Part shown: positions 5,096-5,343 of the stretch, piece after piece | Position numbering within the stretch: the first letter of the stretch is position 1 | How the letters are laid out: each line of letters starts with the position of its first letter | Assembly (NCBI GenBank): GCA_028876585.1 | Contig: JAGWRL010000235.1 | Coordinates: forward strand, 1-5,343 | Source: Pseudomonadota bacterium | GTDB taxonomy: Bacteria > Pseudomonadota > Alphaproteobacteria > Rhizobiales > Beijerinckiaceae | DNA length: 5,343 nucleotides | Direction of reading: 5' to 3' | The notes under the pieces: generated by a model | Seen by the model: the letters and a program-made list of their open reading frames with translations, nothing else | Told to the model about the DNA's origin: nothing | The model's database searches: none | Translations under genes and position numbers: made by a program

Positions 5096-5343
5096 ATGGG
5101 TCGCATTTTCTTCTCCCTGCTGATCCTGGCCGCGCTCGGCGCCGGCGGCGTCTATGCGCAATGGACGCTGCGGCCGTGCGATCCGCCGCTGCTGCCGCTC
5201 GACAAATGGGGCGTGGCCGCGCGCCCCGCCTGCGGCGCGCCTGCGGCGGAGGCCGAGGGGCCGCGCGAAGTCGAGCCGCCCGCGGTCTCCGTGGTCGAGG
5301 CGCAGACGCGCCGGTTCACCGACCGGCTGTTCGTCTCCGGCAC
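5096..5343 (+). CDS. RND efflux periplasmic adaptor (membrane fusion protein), N-terminal part
   Basis: Only the first 82 codons are in the window and the frame runs off the end. The product opens with MGR and a hydrophobic stretch (residues 4-20) ending VYA, either a cleavable signal (after residue 21) or a membrane anchor. There is no lipobox, so it is not a lipoprotein like E. coli AcrA. A Pro/Ala-rich linker follows, with Cys at 28 and 46. Then VSVVEAQTRRFTDRLFVSG (64-82) matches the first beta strands of the HlyD/AcrA-type adaptor family, where a V-x-V-x-x-A ... F/V-S-G pattern precedes the barrel-sandwich domain. It starts 1 base after the tetR stop with a good GGAGA site. Such adaptors link an inner-membrane RND pump to an outer-membrane channel, so pump genes are expected just downstream. 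The family call rests on a short segment plus the tetR context. Confidence 0.8.
   Translation, partial: MGRIFFSLLILAALGAGGVYAQWTLRPCDPPLLPLDKWGVAARPACGAPAAEAEGPREVEPPAVSVVEAQTRRFTDRLFVSG

Noticed and set aside
4369..5106. Minus-strand frame of 245 codons opposite tetR
   Set aside because: Antisense to a complete TetR protein; no motif, and its start has no sensible upstream site.

Overview
The window is GC-rich chromosomal DNA (one counted 60-base block, 4501-4560, has 42 G/C) and reads as an alphaproteobacterium, probably of the order Hyphomicrobiales (Rhizobiales). The reasons are the yicC-gmk pair with a 4-base overlap, an arrangement common in that group, together with the codon use and the protein styles. 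The genus cannot be fixed from this sequence.

Layout. (1) 1-970: the 3' end of yicC (endoribonuclease) translationally coupled to gmk (guanylate kinase), followed by a hairpin at 976-1010. (2) 1054-2917: a tight three-gene plus-strand operon of a four-helix DUF350 membrane protein, a small Gly/His-rich membrane-anchored or exported protein, and a stand-alone ATP-grasp of the glutathionylspermidine-synthase family (YgiC/YjfC type). The genes overlap by 4 bases at both joints. The order resembles E. coli yjfL-yjfM-yjfC, whose biochemical role is not established. (3) About 3000-3660: an AT-rich island (block 3181-3240 has only 21 G/C of 60) carrying one orphan GIY-YIG nuclease-domain gene, probably acquired horizontally. 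(4) 3697-4332, minus strand: a secreted L,D-transpeptidase (YkuD fold). (5) 4418-5343: a divergently placed TetR-family regulator preceded by a perfect 22-base palindrome. Starting 1 base after its stop codon is the 5' part of an RND-efflux periplasmic adaptor (membrane fusion protein), cut by the window end.

How the parts work together. yicC-gmk is housekeeping RNA and nucleotide metabolism. The DUF350/small protein/ATP-grasp operon looks like one envelope-associated module in which the ligase may act on a small peptide or on the Gly-rich protein; this is inference. The TetR gene and adaptor form a typical self-regulated multidrug or toxic-compound efflux operon, with the palindrome as the likely operator. 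The GIY-YIG gene has no functional partner in the window.

The most interesting items are the three-gene ATP-grasp module, the foreign-looking GIY-YIG gene, and the operator that overlaps the first possible tetR start codon. No stretch longer than about 175 bases lacks a gene, and I saw no tRNA, rRNA, CRISPR array or insertion sequence.
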